Source: Conoideocrella luteorostrata (lineage: Eukaryota; Ascomycota; Sordariomycetes; Hypocreales; Clavicipitaceae). Taken from it: a stretch of 60,123 nt of DNA. The stretch is taken from positions 1 to 60,123 of the forward strand of contig JASWJB010000275.1 of the NCBI GenBank assembly GCA_032433595.1, given 5' to 3'. Under the pieces are notes generated by a model. It saw nothing but the letters and a program-made list of their open reading frames with translations. It did no database searches and was not told where the DNA came from. The translations under genes and the position numbers were made by a program. Shown in pieces: positions 1 to 12,080 of this stretch; position 1 is the first letter of the stretch; every line of letters starts with the position of its first letter.

Positions 1-720
1 GGGGTTGGCTGTTTCACCTTGAACTACCGCATCATTCTTCTTTTTCATCTCTTTCCTGTTGTCTCGGTTGCTTTCGTCGAGCATTGTTAGCGAGTTTTCT
101 GCGACGAGGCCCCTCCCACTACGCAGACGCATCATAACACCGAGCCGCCCGAAATCGAAAGACACAGGCTCAGCAGAAACCACAGGCTCGGGGGCGTGTT
201 TCAAACGGTTAATTCGTTGGCATAACGGGACAAATTAGATGCCTCTGGATGCTTCTGAAAAGGCTGATCGAGTGCAGGCACCCGTGCTAGCGAAACTGTG
301 CAAGGCGCTGGCTGCAGATCTGACATGCAGCGACTTGATCTGTAGAGCCACGAGCGGCCCGAACTAACCACTTTGTTGGGCATAGGCAGAAAAGTGTGAG
401 AAAGTCAGGGATGCCCTCGTGTAGCGACAGTTGGATGATGCATTCATTCCATTCACGAGAAGGAAGCGTTCGGAAAAGGGCCGGTTGTGGAGCCTACCAA
501 CAAAAGTTGGGCTCCATGTCGATTCCAGTTGATCTAACAGAGTAACTAGTTGACGGTGTAAATGTCTCGGTCATATAGCTGATTCCAATCAAGGCCCCGC
601 CATTCTCAATCGATAGCTCTTCGTAAGGCGGGTTTCATTGACTCATATAAATTGAACCGTACCTTTCCATGACTATGAACGGCGCGCATTCTGGAAGTGA
701 ACCTCTTGTCGCATGCCGCC
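1..720. other. Intergenic / upstream of alpha/beta hydrolase
   Basis: No convincing gene is visible. Short open frames on the minus strand (201-383, 606-815) show no recognisable motif and look like chance. The right end carries the promoter of the hydrolase. Confidence 0.5.
646..651 (+). promoter_or_regulatory. TATA box of the hydrolase gene
   Basis: TATAAA lies 70 nt upstream of the ATG at 721, a usual distance for a fungal TATA box and a short 5' leader. Confidence 0.45.
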
Positions 721-1685
721 ATGATTTTGACGCATGACGGCTTCCTCGCTGCACAAGATGGATTTATGCTGTACACCAAAGTTTGGGAGGCAAGTACTTT
801 ATCTACAAAGACCAAAAGCGAAAGCTTACGAAAGCTTCACACTAAGCTAACCATAACCCTCTGATCAAGGCCACTGATGACCATATCAAAGCACGCCTGA
901 TTTGGCTACATGGCTTCAGCGATCACTGCAATAACTACCATCACTTCTTCACCTCGCTGGCCAAGTGTGGTGTGGCGGTGCATTCCTTTGATCAAAGAGG
1001 CTTTGGCAGGTCTGTCCACTGCCCATCCGACAGGGGCAATACCGGACCAACGGACACAGTATTATCAGATATTACGGACCTCATTACATCCTTGCCTTCC
1101 TTGGACGTCCCTTGCTTCCTAGGTGGTCACAGTGTGGGCGGATCAGAAGTATTGTTATGGGCTGCCCAGGGACCAGCCGCTGTAAGAGCCACGATTCGCG
1201 GGTATATCGTCGAGGCCCCTCTCTTGAGGCTGCACCCGCAGTGGCAGCCGTCGAGTGTAGTCGTCTACTTGATTCGTATTGCGGCATGCTTAATGCCACG
1301 GCTGCGGGTACATCAACCGCCAAGAGTTGAGTGGACATGTCGAGACGAGCAGATTCGTGAACATGCAGTAAGCGACCCCCTCTGTCATAATACTGCCACA
1401 TTGGAAAGTATTGTGAGCACATTTATTCGAGCGGAAGAGCTGGAAAGGGGAGTGCATGACCGTAGTGAGGAAACTGGCTTCAAAAGCCTGTGGATGGGGC
1501 ATGGAGATGAAGATCACATAGCCAGCATCGATGCATCCAGATCGTACTTCGACAGGTCAAACATCAAAGACAAAACATTTGTGACTTATGAAGGATTTTA
1601 TCATATTATTCACGGGGAGCCCGAGTTGGATAAGGAGCGTTTTGTCAATGACATTGTGGCTTGGATTCTCCATCGGGTACCATGA
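721..1685 (+). CDS. Alpha/beta hydrolase, monoacylglycerol lipase-like (S33/Hydrolase_4)
   Basis: Two exons, 721-789 and 870-1685, give 294 residues. The intron 790-869 begins GCAAGT and ends AG (GC-AG class), with a CTAAC branch site; only this splice keeps the frame (KVWE|ATDD). The ATG at 721 sits in a strong GCCGCC context. Visible motifs are the oxyanion HG in LHGFSDH, the nucleophile elbow GGHSVGG (Ser about 111), an acid in GHGDEDHI (Asp about 238) and a His in GFYHIIHGE (about 268), so a full Ser-Asp-His triad is present. Spacing and the YEGFYH signature match fungal monoglyceride lipases that cleave acylglycerols or related esters. No signal peptide is seen, so it is probably cytosolic or lipid-droplet associated. 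It lies upstream of two acyltransferases in the same orientation. The substrate is inferred only. Confidence 0.85.
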
Positions 1686-2518
1686 GCCCGTTGACAGGAC
1701 GTTGTAAACTTTCACGGTCAGAGATTTTGCAGAGTTTTGGACGCTTTACTGAATTCTTTTTTTTGGGGGGGGGGGGGAGGGGGCACAAAATCTTGCTGCA
1801 GACTGTATCCGCCATGTATAAGTGTGGGAAGCACAGGGCTTCTGATTTGATGTCAAAAGGTTCTTGCACGAAGCAGTAGGTAAAATAAAGTATTTAATTC
1901 ATTCATAACTATCTAAGAGAGAAGAAGAAGAGGAGGAATAGGAATGCCCCCGAGCGCGCCGTACAAAAGAGGCGCGCTAGGGTGGCCGCGTGATGTGTCC
2001 ACGTGCCTTGACGGGATATTCCAACCATAAGGTTCTGTAGCCGGACGTGACGGCGCGGCTCCGTCACATAATAAGATTTAACTCACTGCGTATTTCTGTC
2101 TCCTTCATGGCTTTGCACAACCGGGAACCTTGAGGAAGAGCTGTTCTTGTTCCGCGTTTTCGCCCTTAGTATCATTTTCCAAATATCCCGTTTTTAGTCG
2201 CTTCCAGATGCAGCCATCTGGAAATATTAGCCGCAGCGTAGCAATTTTTAAGCTGTTCTCGGGTTAAAGTCACTGGACTCAGCTAGTCTAAATTCCTGTT
2301 AGATTGCCATTGCATTAACCACCGAAACTAGTCCAATGGACAACATTCGACCCACATTCCCGAATATCAACGGAATTCCACATTGTTGTACTAATGACCA
2401 TGTCTCACACGTTTCCGTTAGCAACATCTATTTAAGTTCGTATTTAGTAGGATGAAAACCTCTATTACTTAACCAAGTAATCTCAAGAACTATAACTCTT
2501 ACTCGTTTATTCCGCAGC
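1686..2518. other. Intergenic, homopolymer and purine tracts
   Basis: It holds a run of eight T followed by thirteen G near 1757-1777, and a GA-rich tract near 1916-1945. No gene is seen. The right part is presumably the promoter of the first acyltransferase (TATTTAAG about 90 nt before its ATG). Confidence 0.5.
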
Positions 2519-4162
2519 ATGATAGCACATAGCAATCCTATTCATAGGAAGAAGAACGAGTCTACAGCCATGGACGACATCAATTATCCCGTGCATATGA
2601 TGGACCAAATGAAAGGGTATCGATTTATGCTATCCTGGACTATGTGTTTCAATGACGTGCTTGATGCGTCGAAGCTCCAAGCATCTCTGAGCCGATTATT
2701 AGAGATTGGTGATTGGAGAAAGCTTGCAGCACGGCTGCGACTCGATGTATGTGCATTACATTACCTACACAGCTTTATTATTAAAACTGGAGAGGAAGAG
2801 AAAGAGGAGGAAGAAGAAGAAGAAGAATGCGCTAATATAATTCTGGAATTTTCTTAGAAAGATGGCCAACTCGTGGCTTGCGTCCCTCAAGTGTTCTCTG
2901 AAGAGCACCCGGCCTTTCTGTTTCATCATAGCTCGTACGCTGACATCAGCATCGATCAGCATTCTCTGAGAAAGATCTACTACAGGCCGGAAAAAGATCC
3001 ATTCATTGGTCAATATGATATGGCTGCTGGAGATACGCTCGTCCCACCGCATTTTCCGAAGACATTTGACGAGATGATCAAGAAAAAGCACCCGCAAATA
3101 TCGCTCCATGTCATTAGCTTTTGCGACGCCACCATAATCCAGCTCACATGGCCGCATACCATGTCGGATGGCCCTGGATTTCAGGCTCTGTTACAGAATT
3201 GGTCTCTCGTCATGGCCGGGAGAGAATCGGAGGTCGCGCAAGTTCTTGGTGCGCGACTGGATGTTCTAGATCGGCTCGATCAGAAATGCAGCGAGGAGTT
3301 TGGGTTGCTCGATACGAAATGGAGCCTGATCCGTAGGATACAAGTGCTATTTCGAATGCTATGGCGCCGCTTTAGTCGTCCCAAGCTCCAGTCTAAAGTA
3401 ATATTTATTCCATCATCGGCATATCAGCATCTGCTGAGCGAGGCACGACGCGCCATCTCGTCTCCCTCTACTACTAAAGAGAACAAGGACGCCAACTTCA
3501 TCAGCGACGCCGACATTGTGCTTGCCTGGTGCAGTCAAATGGTGGCGCTGGCTGAATCAAATCCAAAGCCAGTTCTCGCCATAAACATCGTCAACCCACG
3601 TTATCGTCTGCCATCCCTTCGCGATGGGAATGCAGGAGGAGTATATGTTCAAAACATGAGCTTGCCTGTCTTCACCGGGCAACCTGCTGAAGTGGCTCGT
3701 ACAGCATCTGTGGGAGAGATGGCGTCCCGTCATCGACAGCACCTTCTCAAACAAGCCACAGAGCAGCAGATGCTAGCCTTCATTGAGTTTGTCCGTGGCA
3801 ATTTTTCAAAAGGGAAGGTCGAGATACCATTTGGTGGAGACCCCCGGTCCGTCATTTTTCGATTCAATAATCTCAGCCCGATGAATCTTATGAAAGCGGT
3901 AGAATTTCATCCTGCAGCTATTGCCGAGGCACCAGAAACCAAAACCACAAGACCCGGGAACAACCCCTTAGGGACGATGGTGAGCTGTAGCTGCTACATC
4001 GTGAAGAGTACACCGCCGTTCTCGACGTTTACAGCTATGGGCAAGGATCATGAAGGAAATTTTTGGATGTCCGGTTTCCTAGACTCGGCAGTTTGGGATA
4101 AGCTGGAAAATTCTTTGCACTTGTTGGAAAAGGCTTCCGATTCCATGCAATATCAGGTCTAG
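2519..4162 (+). CDS. BAHD-like acyltransferase, copy 1 (transferase family, HxxxDG)
   Basis: Exons 2519-2746 and 2858-4162 join in phase 0 (RLRLD|KDGQL) to give 510 residues; a second in-frame ATG at 2570 would give 493. The 111-nt intron contains a GAA-rich purine run. The acyl-CoA transferase motif HTMSDG (His176, Asp180) has the catalytic His-x3-Asp. The N-terminal MD.NYPVHMMD and GDWRKL segments match the downstream paralogue at 5972-7533. A canonical DFGWG loop is not evident; the C-terminal region instead reads GNFWMSGF. Family members move acyl groups from CoA to alcohols or amines in secondary metabolism, as in trichothecene 3-O-acetyltransferase relatives. Together with the hydrolase, its paralogue and the glycosyltransferase it may decorate one product. 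The exact substrate is unknown. Confidence 0.82.
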
Positions 4163-5971
4163 AAAACCATTTCGAACCTTCAACATAGCAGCGATGCGGC
4201 AAATTTCGTCGAAAATGTGAATTCTAGTTTTCTTCAGCTCTCCCGTCTGAATGGCGGAGGCCAGTTTTTCTCACCTCAGAAATTGGGGGCAGGGAATGTA
4301 CGGGGGAGCTAAGTGGTTGCGTGAAAGTGCATTTTGAGGAGATATCAAATCACAAGGCGCAGGACCTTTTGTACGTACCCATATTCAGCGTAGCGCTACA
4401 TATATTAAAATTGCATCATCAGGGTAGAGTTGTTAGTGATAATGTTCTCCCTATTTTTTTTTTCCAAGGAGGCTTGCTTGAAAATAAACAGCAATCTGCC
4501 ACCGATTACTAGCCCAAGCTACGTCTGCGACAGAAAGCTGAAAATGTTGCTGCTCAGTGCAGCAATGCGGCTTATGTAGCCCGGGACCTGCCCATATTCA
4601 GGCGCCATAGGCCCTTGTCAGGCGCCGTAGAACCACTGTAGCCACTGTACATGGAGGCAGCCTCCCGCTAAGACCACGCCGTAGTTACATGTTACACTGC
4701 GGCGTCACGACGTGTCTAACACCCAGCAAGTTCAGCGTGAATTGGCGCACTCCCAAATGCGACTTCTGTCGACGGTCCCTGCAGGATATATTCGGCTTCA
4801 TAATTTTTCTTGCAAATGAGTCGAGAGCTTCATTCCGCCCTTTGTGTGGCACAGCTGACCACGGTTGGCATGCTGCTTCTGCCCGATCCGCTCCTCCAAA
4901 ACGCCCGGGGCCCAAGATAATTGGCGACAATTTGCGTCGGGGGCAACCATTGGCAATAATAGGTCGTATATCGATCAGAATTACTCCGCACCTATCGTTC
5001 ATTTGTGCAAGCGCCTGCAATAGCAAGGAATGATGTTGGCCAACCACGAGATCCGCGCTCATACCGCGTCGCAGAACCCGTACGTGGTGTCAAATTATGT
5101 CCTCCAAAGTGCTCTGTACAGCTCGGTTTATCGTTGCAGGAGCAACCCGTTGTCTTTGAAACGGGCCGCAAATCTCAGAAATCAAGATAGCACACTTTTC
5201 AGCGAGCCTATCATTTGCATTTGCTAAAGCACACTTCGCGAGAAGACACAATTTGCTCTCACGTTCTGACCTGGCGTGCGGTCTGTCCAAGAATGAAGGG
5301 GAATACGCGATTGCTCCTGGTCGGACCGAAGCTGAGATCGGTGAAACTCAGTACTCCGTGCCCACGTGATTAAACATGAGATTGAAGGAGTTTTCCGTCC
5401 GAAGCCAAACGATCGACCCGTCTGCAATTCGGTAGTTGGTTCTCCGCATGCGATTGCAACCACGCCCACGCGGGAGTCAAATTACACGACCAGTTGGTCC
5501 ACCCACACTCAATTGACCGAGCTTTCGTGCATTATGTTAACCCCTTGCCCGGTAAATCAATACGCTAATCATTCCCAATGCTCGTTTGCGGCCGCCGATC
5601 TTCCCGCTTATGGATCGGATGATCGCTCACGGACCCCGTTATTCCATTCACATGTCGGAGTGTGTCAGTTATTGTGGAGCGGCGCACGCTTCCTCTGAGC
5701 ATTTCCACATAGTTGACGACGCGTCATGCGAGTCATGCTAAAATACTTCAGTCCACGCCGAACTGTCCGTCCATGATATTTTTGACCTGTTACACTATTT
5801 CACTTGAAGGCGTTCAAAACCAACTCCTTCTGACTCCTTTCGATAATCGAGGATGCCTTGCTGAGAGGCAAATCTCCATCTTTCCTGTGCAATCGCGAAT
5901 CGGCTAACGTTGTGTCTAAAAGTTTGATTTCTACATTGGAATGATATATTTCCAGATACTCTGTCTCTTAG
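4163..5971. other. 1.8-kb spacer between acyltransferase paralogues
   Basis: Several overlapping open frames occur (for example 4685-5062 minus, 5366-5698 plus), but none has a recognisable motif or a plausible splice model. The right end is the promoter of the second acyltransferase. I see no RNA gene or repeat. Confidence 0.4.
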
Positions 5972-7533
5972 ATGGCTATTCTTGACTGGTTCAAGCGATC
6001 CGCCGCTGCGGCGGCCAGCACAACTGACTGGGATGAATATCCCGTTCACTTGATGGATAGACAGAAGATGAATTACAAGGTCCTTGGATGGGCAATGCGA
6101 TTCAATGACGTATTAGACGCAGACCAGCTTCATTGTGCGCTCACACAGTTATTAGAATTGGGCGATTGGCGCAAGCTGGGGGGGAGGCTCAGGGAAGATG
6201 TAAGTCACCGTGCAGCTCAGGATATATGTGGCGAAGAAGTCGCACATCGCTAAACGTATGACATAAGAACAACGGCCACCTCAAAATATTGGTCCCCAAA
6301 CGTTTCACCCCATCTTACCCTGCGGTTGAGTACAAGCATTTTGCCTTCGCACAAAGCATCGCTGCCCACCCTGTTGGTGCTCGGTTTATCTCCCAGGCTG
6401 CAAAACCATCCATACAGCCGCTTAATAAAGATCTTCGACGCCTTATGGCCCCGGAAGACTATCCTGATACTGTGGATGGACTTTTGCAGACTGACAAATC
6501 TCAACTGTCACTTGCTATTAGCTCATTCGACGATGCTACCATCGTGTCTCTCGCGTTTCCGCATACTCTTCTCGATGCCGTAAGCTATATTCAGTTGGTG
6601 CGAAATTGGTCCCTTGTTTTGGCGGGGCGAGAAACCGAAGTAGCACCGCTTTTAGACGCTTATAATGATGCCTTGGAGGATGTGACGAAGCAGAGCATTA
6701 ATATTGCACCTGAAGAGTGCCGTATGGAGAAGGTGCGATTGAAGGGCATAGGCTATTGGAAGTTGGTGGCAAGGAATATGGCAGAAGCAGTCTGGCGACA
6801 GAGAAGCCTTCAAGCGCTCTACATCCCAAAGGAAATCTACGAACGGCTATTGGTAACACTTAGAGAGGGCGCCGAAACCGAAGAATTGACTGGACGAAAA
6901 CAAATTAACGAAGTGGATCTCCTGACCTCTTGGCTGATACGCACTATTGCCACGCAAGAGGGAAGCCCTCGGCCAATTACACTTCTCACACTCTACAACC
7001 TACGTTATTACGTTCAAAAACTTAAAGAAGCCAGGCACGAAGGCAGCTTTGCTCAAAACATGGTCTCTTTTACCTACACCACGTTTCCCTCCGATTCAAG
7101 CCAGAAATCCGTAGGAGAAATTGCCAAGAGCTACAAGGAACAAGCACACACGCTGACCACCGAAGATGAAGCCGTCGCCCTTTTAAAACATATACGCGGT
7201 GAGCTGCAAGAAGAAAAAAGCCAGCTTCCTCTCTATGGGACTTCAGACTCGTTGGTAGTATTTTGTAATCCATTAGCAAGGTTGGACTTGATCAAGATGG
7301 CAGATTTTGCACCGGCCATAAAATCGACATCTCGGGACGTTGATGGATCGGATAAACATACGCCTCCGGGGCGAATGGTTGGAAATGTGTTTAATCCATT
7401 GAATTGGACCGATGTAGGTACTGACCTGTTGTTCCCATTGGGAACGGATTATGATGGTGGATGTTGGATCATGGCTAAATTGACGCCTGGGTCGTGGAAA
7501 TCTGTAGCAGACGACCTGAGGAAATTATCGTGA
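5972..7533 (+). CDS. BAHD-like acyltransferase, copy 2 (HxxxD)
   Basis: Exons 5972-6199 and 6268-7533 join in phase 0 (RLRED|NNGHL) to give 497 residues. The intron (68 nt, GTAAGT...AG) is at exactly the same aligned place as in the upstream copy, and exon 1 is 76 codons in both, so the two genes arose by tandem duplication. The catalytic motif is HTLLDA (His175, Asp179): His and Asp are kept but the usual following Gly is Ala. The shared blocks are EYPVHLMD, FNDVLDADQL, GDWRKLGGRLR and NWSLVLAGRETEVAPLL. Divergence elsewhere is large, which suggests an old duplication or different acceptors. It probably works in the same pathway as copy 1. Acyl donor and acceptor cannot be read from sequence. 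Confidence 0.82.
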
Positions 7534-8051
7534 TGCAGCATATTGGATACATGGCTGACACTGTGCGCGTATAATCTGGTATCTTCTATATTGCGTTCAT
7601 TAGATTGCCGAACTGATTTCCTCAGAGAACTTTTTTTCTTTGTTTCTGCCTCTTTTTTAAATCGATAAATCAAAATCAAAACTGGCTAGTTTGCATACAG
7701 CTAGTATTCGACATGCTTCATTGATGCAATCGGGGGTAAAGCCTTCAAAGCAAAGTAATGCCAAATCGATGTAATCTCCTGTTGGTTTGAGCAACTATCC
7801 AATGTCTCGGTGTTGTCATCTGGCATGGTTCTACGGGCAAAGCCATGTGCACAATTAGCATGTTGCATCACCACACATTTTCATTTTCACGCATGGGGTA
7901 TTATTATTAATTGAAATGATCTCTATGATAACAGAAAATTTCAAGATTACATTGCAAAAACTGTGGAGTGATATTCAATTGCAGGAGAGTGCTCATGATA
8001 ATGCGGAACCAATAGCAGCTGAAATTCGGCTCGTTTTGTTTTTGGAAAAGC
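7534..8051. other. Convergent intergenic region
   Basis: AT-rich 3' flank shared by the second acyltransferase (plus) and the glycosyltransferase (minus). It has T-rich stretches near 7630-7670 but no gene. Confidence 0.5.
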
Positions 8052-9869
8052 TCAAATCTCCATCTGTTTTTCTTGTAATCCAGGCGAATTGGAAGCCTCT
8101 TCGTACGCTGTATGATGTGACGAACCTCCTTTGTTGGCTGAGATTTGTTGAAGAATTGCTTTTGCGGCGTTGACAGCACCATGATCGTGTTTTCTGCAGG
8201 TTTCTGCTAGTCGGATGCAAGTCTGTTTCATTACCTGAGCTCCTCTTCCTTGAATAACAACTAGTATTTCGGCGGCAAGCTCCTCAGCCAGCCATTGAGG
8301 CTTCTTTGTGGGACTCCCAATCCGACCGATTCCTAACAACTGAACCCGTTGTGCGTAATCATAGCAGTCAAACCACACAGGCAGGACGACCTGAGGAACC
8401 GCAGACCTAAATCATAACACAAAGTCAGCTTATATACAGCTCTAGCAGAATAAATCAGCGACAGGAAAATCTCACCATAATGCTTCGTTGTAGGAGTTAG
8501 CTCCGCCATGGTGCACTGAGCATACTACCTGACCAGTTTCGAGTAATGAGAGCGGGTCTAAATCTACCCAACTTACTATCCTAATCCGATCTTGCTCCAA
8601 ATACTCCTCCAGTGCGCAGTGTGCTTGGGGGTCACTCTCTAACGACCAGTCTTCCTGGTATGGCTTCAGCTTCCACAAACACTGGATCTCTTGTTTAGTG
8701 TTTTCAAATATGATTCTCAATGCTCTTGCAAATTCGCGAATTCCGTTTTCGTCCCACATATATTGGGACCCTAGGTTGACGTAAATGGTAGGGCGCTGAT
8801 CCAACCAAGGATTCAGCTCTGAGCTTTGCAGGGCCATGGGATCCGATTTCAGAATTATCGGCCCGCATGGGATAACGTGAGGCGGAACCACAACTGGGAG
8901 ATCCGTCTCAGGTAGCGAGCTCACCAGTATTTTGACGTCAGGCGGTAGGTCCATCAGCAAGTCCGTTGGATTGCGCAGCTTGATTTGGTGCTCTCTCTGC
9001 AAATATTGTTCCGCCTGTTTCCGACGACCGTCTACATGAAATTGGTAGATCATATAGCAAAAGATGAAGATATTTGTTGGTATGCGGTACCAAGGAACTG
9101 GAAATGAATATCCTGAGAAGAGGCTATGCGAACGCAATTTAGTTAGTGGAGTTTTATCATGAGCGTCCAGCTTGGCTGTTTGACGAGAATGTTTTGCTTT
9201 GAATTTCGATCAGATCGAATATACTTGATAAAGCCCAAACACAATCCATAAAAACAAAGGAGCTCAAAGCAAGACAAGGGAGAAAGGGGAAGCTTACGCG
9301 GGGAATTTCCAAATCGCTGATAAACGTGGCTGGAACTTCCCGGCAAAATCCTTTATTGCGTTCGGGGAGAGGCATGTAAAGGGGATCTGAAGATGATAGA
9401 CTGCTGTTAATGCGGGTGACATGAAGCCGTCCACTACCACTAAATCCGGCCGGACCTTGTGAGTAATGTCTATAATGGACAGTACGACGGCCGAAATGTC
9501 CTCTGAATTGTACGGAAGGAAAACAGGAACGGCATCTTTGATTGCTTCAAGGGTGTTCCAGAACGAAAGTGGCTTGGTCAACGATGCAGGTAGCCCAGAT
9601 TTCTGTCGCATACCCGCCGTTTCCATGTGCTTCACAGTACGCTCGAAGTATGAAATGCCTTCAACTCTGTGAATCACAATAGCTTTGGCTGCCGGATGAC
9701 TCCGCTGGACGATGTTTGAGACTGATGAGATGGCATTTTCCAGCCCTGGAAACGTTGCGAAATGAATTTCGACTGTCGGGTCCTGTTCAATCAGGGCTTG
9801 AGCAGTGGCCAAAAAGACGTTGGCCTGGCCACGCTCTTTATTCGTCAAGAGCAGAATCTTTTTAGCCAT
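8052..9869 (-). CDS. UDP-glycosyltransferase (GT1 family)
   Basis: Three exons on the minus strand, 9869-9298, 9123-8476 and 8406-8052, give 524 residues. Intron 1 (174 nt) uses GTAAGC and an acceptor CATAG preceded by CTAAC; this joint reads FPA|LFSGYSFPVPWYR in frame. Intron 2 (69 nt) splits the Trp of NEALW|SAVPQ. The N-terminus has the MAKKILLLTNKERGQ Rossmann start of GT-B enzymes. The C-terminal donor-binding half has VNLGSQY, HHGGANSYNEAL and PVWFDCYDYAQR, matching the PSPG-like region in which His, Gly-Gly and the terminal acidic/Gln positions hold the UDP-sugar. No signal peptide is seen. It is convergent with the acyltransferases, so a glycosylated and acylated product is an attractive inference. 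The sugar and acceptor are unknown. Confidence 0.87.
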
Positions 9870-11670
9870 CTTGGCTGAATTTAACCTTTGCTGAACCGCG
9901 ATGGATCAAGATTGAGGAGTCTTATTCCTTCTTGTGTCCCGTCTTTTACCTGACCGAGTTAATGCATATGAAAAGAAAGCAGCTGAACAGGTGTGCAGCT
10001 CAGGAAGCAGAAAAGCTTCAAAAGTTAGACAAGCAATGGAAAACTGAGCCTTGATATATTACTAGCAAGCGCGAATACAGCCCTTTCGCTTGTGCCCACT
10101 AGGTGGGTGCACTGTTGAGCTCGGCAGACATTTTACATGCTCTTTGACCCGCTGCTTGCGTAAGTGCCCAGTTCTGTTTCATTTGCGGTAGTGCAGCTGG
10201 AATCGTACACATTCTTGCTTGTGCACATGTAGCCGAATTGGCTGAAATGCGCTGTGGTTGGAATGCTGGGTCTGAGACATTTGCGCATGCACCGTCAATC
10301 ATGCGCTCCGTAGTTAAAGCCCGGCTCAATCCGAACAATGACTAGTCCGTAGTTACAAAAGAAACCAGGACACATGCGTAATTGCCAACGACTGAACGGA
10401 CTGGCGCGACACCGGAAACAACAGTCCGTAGTAAGCCGATCGTTGAACCCTGCCACGTTTTGCAAGCGTTTTCCCCATCGGTAGTCCTTCTGGGCTCGGA
10501 TAATACGCTTAGCCTTGAACCTTTAGCTTGAACGGTGTAGTCGGACATTGTCGATGATATATCTTTGCAGAGCAGAGACCACACTTTTCCAGAAATTCAA
10601 CGGCGACTCCTCTGTGATGAAACCACAATGATGAATATAGTATGCTGATTGCCCTACAGAACCATGTTCCTATATCGATTAAAAATGAATGATGGCATTA
10701 TTGTTCTGCTCGAGAGCGAGTCACCCTGCTGCGCAGAATGGAATGCGGTCTGCTGGGAGGAAATTTGCTCTCTTCGAAAAGTCATCTGCATTTCCTAGAG
10801 TGCAAGTTCGCAGCAAATGTGCGGCTATTTTTGGAGGACGTGATGCCGCTTTTGGAGGACGATTTTCAGAGCGCTGACCCAACCACATCCAGGCACCGGG
10901 GATCGATTAGCACGGCACTTGGTCTATTTTAAGCTAGCTGGTTATACTTATTACTGAAGGTCGGTCTCTTGGTTCGGAAGCAACCATTTGGGACGAGTTG
11001 AAATTGCAGTGAAGTGTAACCAATCGCGGGAGCGACGGCCAATTTGCAGCGATCAACCTTACAAGGGCCCTAAGAAAACGGGGTATTCTAATTAACAGTC
11101 TTCGAGCGTCGAATTCTGGCTCCTCGGGTCCCTCGAAATCTCCTTAACAGTACATTGAAATATCTTAAGCTAGCTACACCTTGTCACACAAAAAATGGCG
11201 TAGCCAGAGGCCACTTTTCATGTGTAGTTATGACCCTTAAATAGGCTCATATTTTCCTGTGACACACCTAGTAGCTAGGTCTTGGTACTATCTCTTTGGG
11301 AACTTCATATTGACAATGAAGAGTCGGTAGGCCTGCTTAAAATCCGTTCGCAAGCATCGTTGACAGTCTCTGTCAGAGATGTACGCAAGAGGGTTCTCCA
11401 CTCGGGGCAATAAATGATAACCAAGAGATGCAGGATGCAGTGCTGAGGCTTTGGAAGAGCTTCACTGATCAATGCATTCTTGACCAAATGCGCCACCTCG
11501 GGCGAGTATTATATCATAGGATGTTTCACCTTAAAGTTTCATATTGATAACCGCGCTCATTAAGGACATGCGGCGCGTTGTATTATGCTATAGGCAGTGT
11601 AGCCATTGTGTCACAAACTAAGCAAAAGGTGAACATCCACAACAATGACATGGATAATGCATTTTATATT
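9870..11670. other. Intergenic, no recognised gene
   Basis: The left end is the glycosyltransferase promoter. TCCGTAGT occurs three times (near 10307, 10346 and 10425). Small minus-strand frames at 10099-10338 and 10342-10584 have no motif and are probably chance. Confidence 0.4.
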
Positions 11671-12080
11671 GTGTGGTCGGAAAGGAGCCTCTAGGGTGGC
11701 TAGAATTAGTTCGCGTGAGTTTTTAGACTTGACCGAATTGGTTAAATGAAGTAACATAGCTTTAAGTAGAGTGCTCATCCCTCTTGTGGGCTGATCAACA
11801 GGAACTCCAAAGGTTTTCCCTTGAGCTCAAGAAGTTTGTCTTTGTCTAGAGCTTTGCTCCACTGCCTATTATGATTAAATTGCTTTATTGAAGTGCGCAG
11901 TGGCTTAATAATTGTCGAGCAACTTGTCAGGTCATTTGATCCTACGATAAGTTAGGTCTCTACGAATTACGGAAAGTCTCTGCGAGAACCTTCCACAGAG
12001 TCTACAGGGTGCTGCTGGGTGTGTGTCAGACACCAGTATACGTGAGTGTGGGCGTGCGTGCTTTGACTCGACAAAGTAGG
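11671..12080 (+). repeat. Degenerate dispersed repeat, family X, copy 1
   Basis: About 410 bp that can be aligned by eye with 50511-50905 (same strand). Shared blocks include the GTGTGG.CGGAAAG start, GACTTGACC.AATTGG, TGCCTATTATGA, TCTCTACGAATTA and CCAGTATACG. A shorter reversed match lies at 21901-22025. There are many substitutions and no coding capacity. Confidence 0.6.

Noticed and set aside
4685..5698. ORFs of 110-125 codons between the acyltransferases
   Set aside because: They overlap each other on both strands, have no motif and no fungal start or splice context; treated as chance frames in GC-balanced DNA.
9143..9375. Minus-strand ORFs inside the glycosyltransferase gene as separate proteins
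   Set aside because: They read through the 174-nt first intron; the spliced frame gives better continuity.
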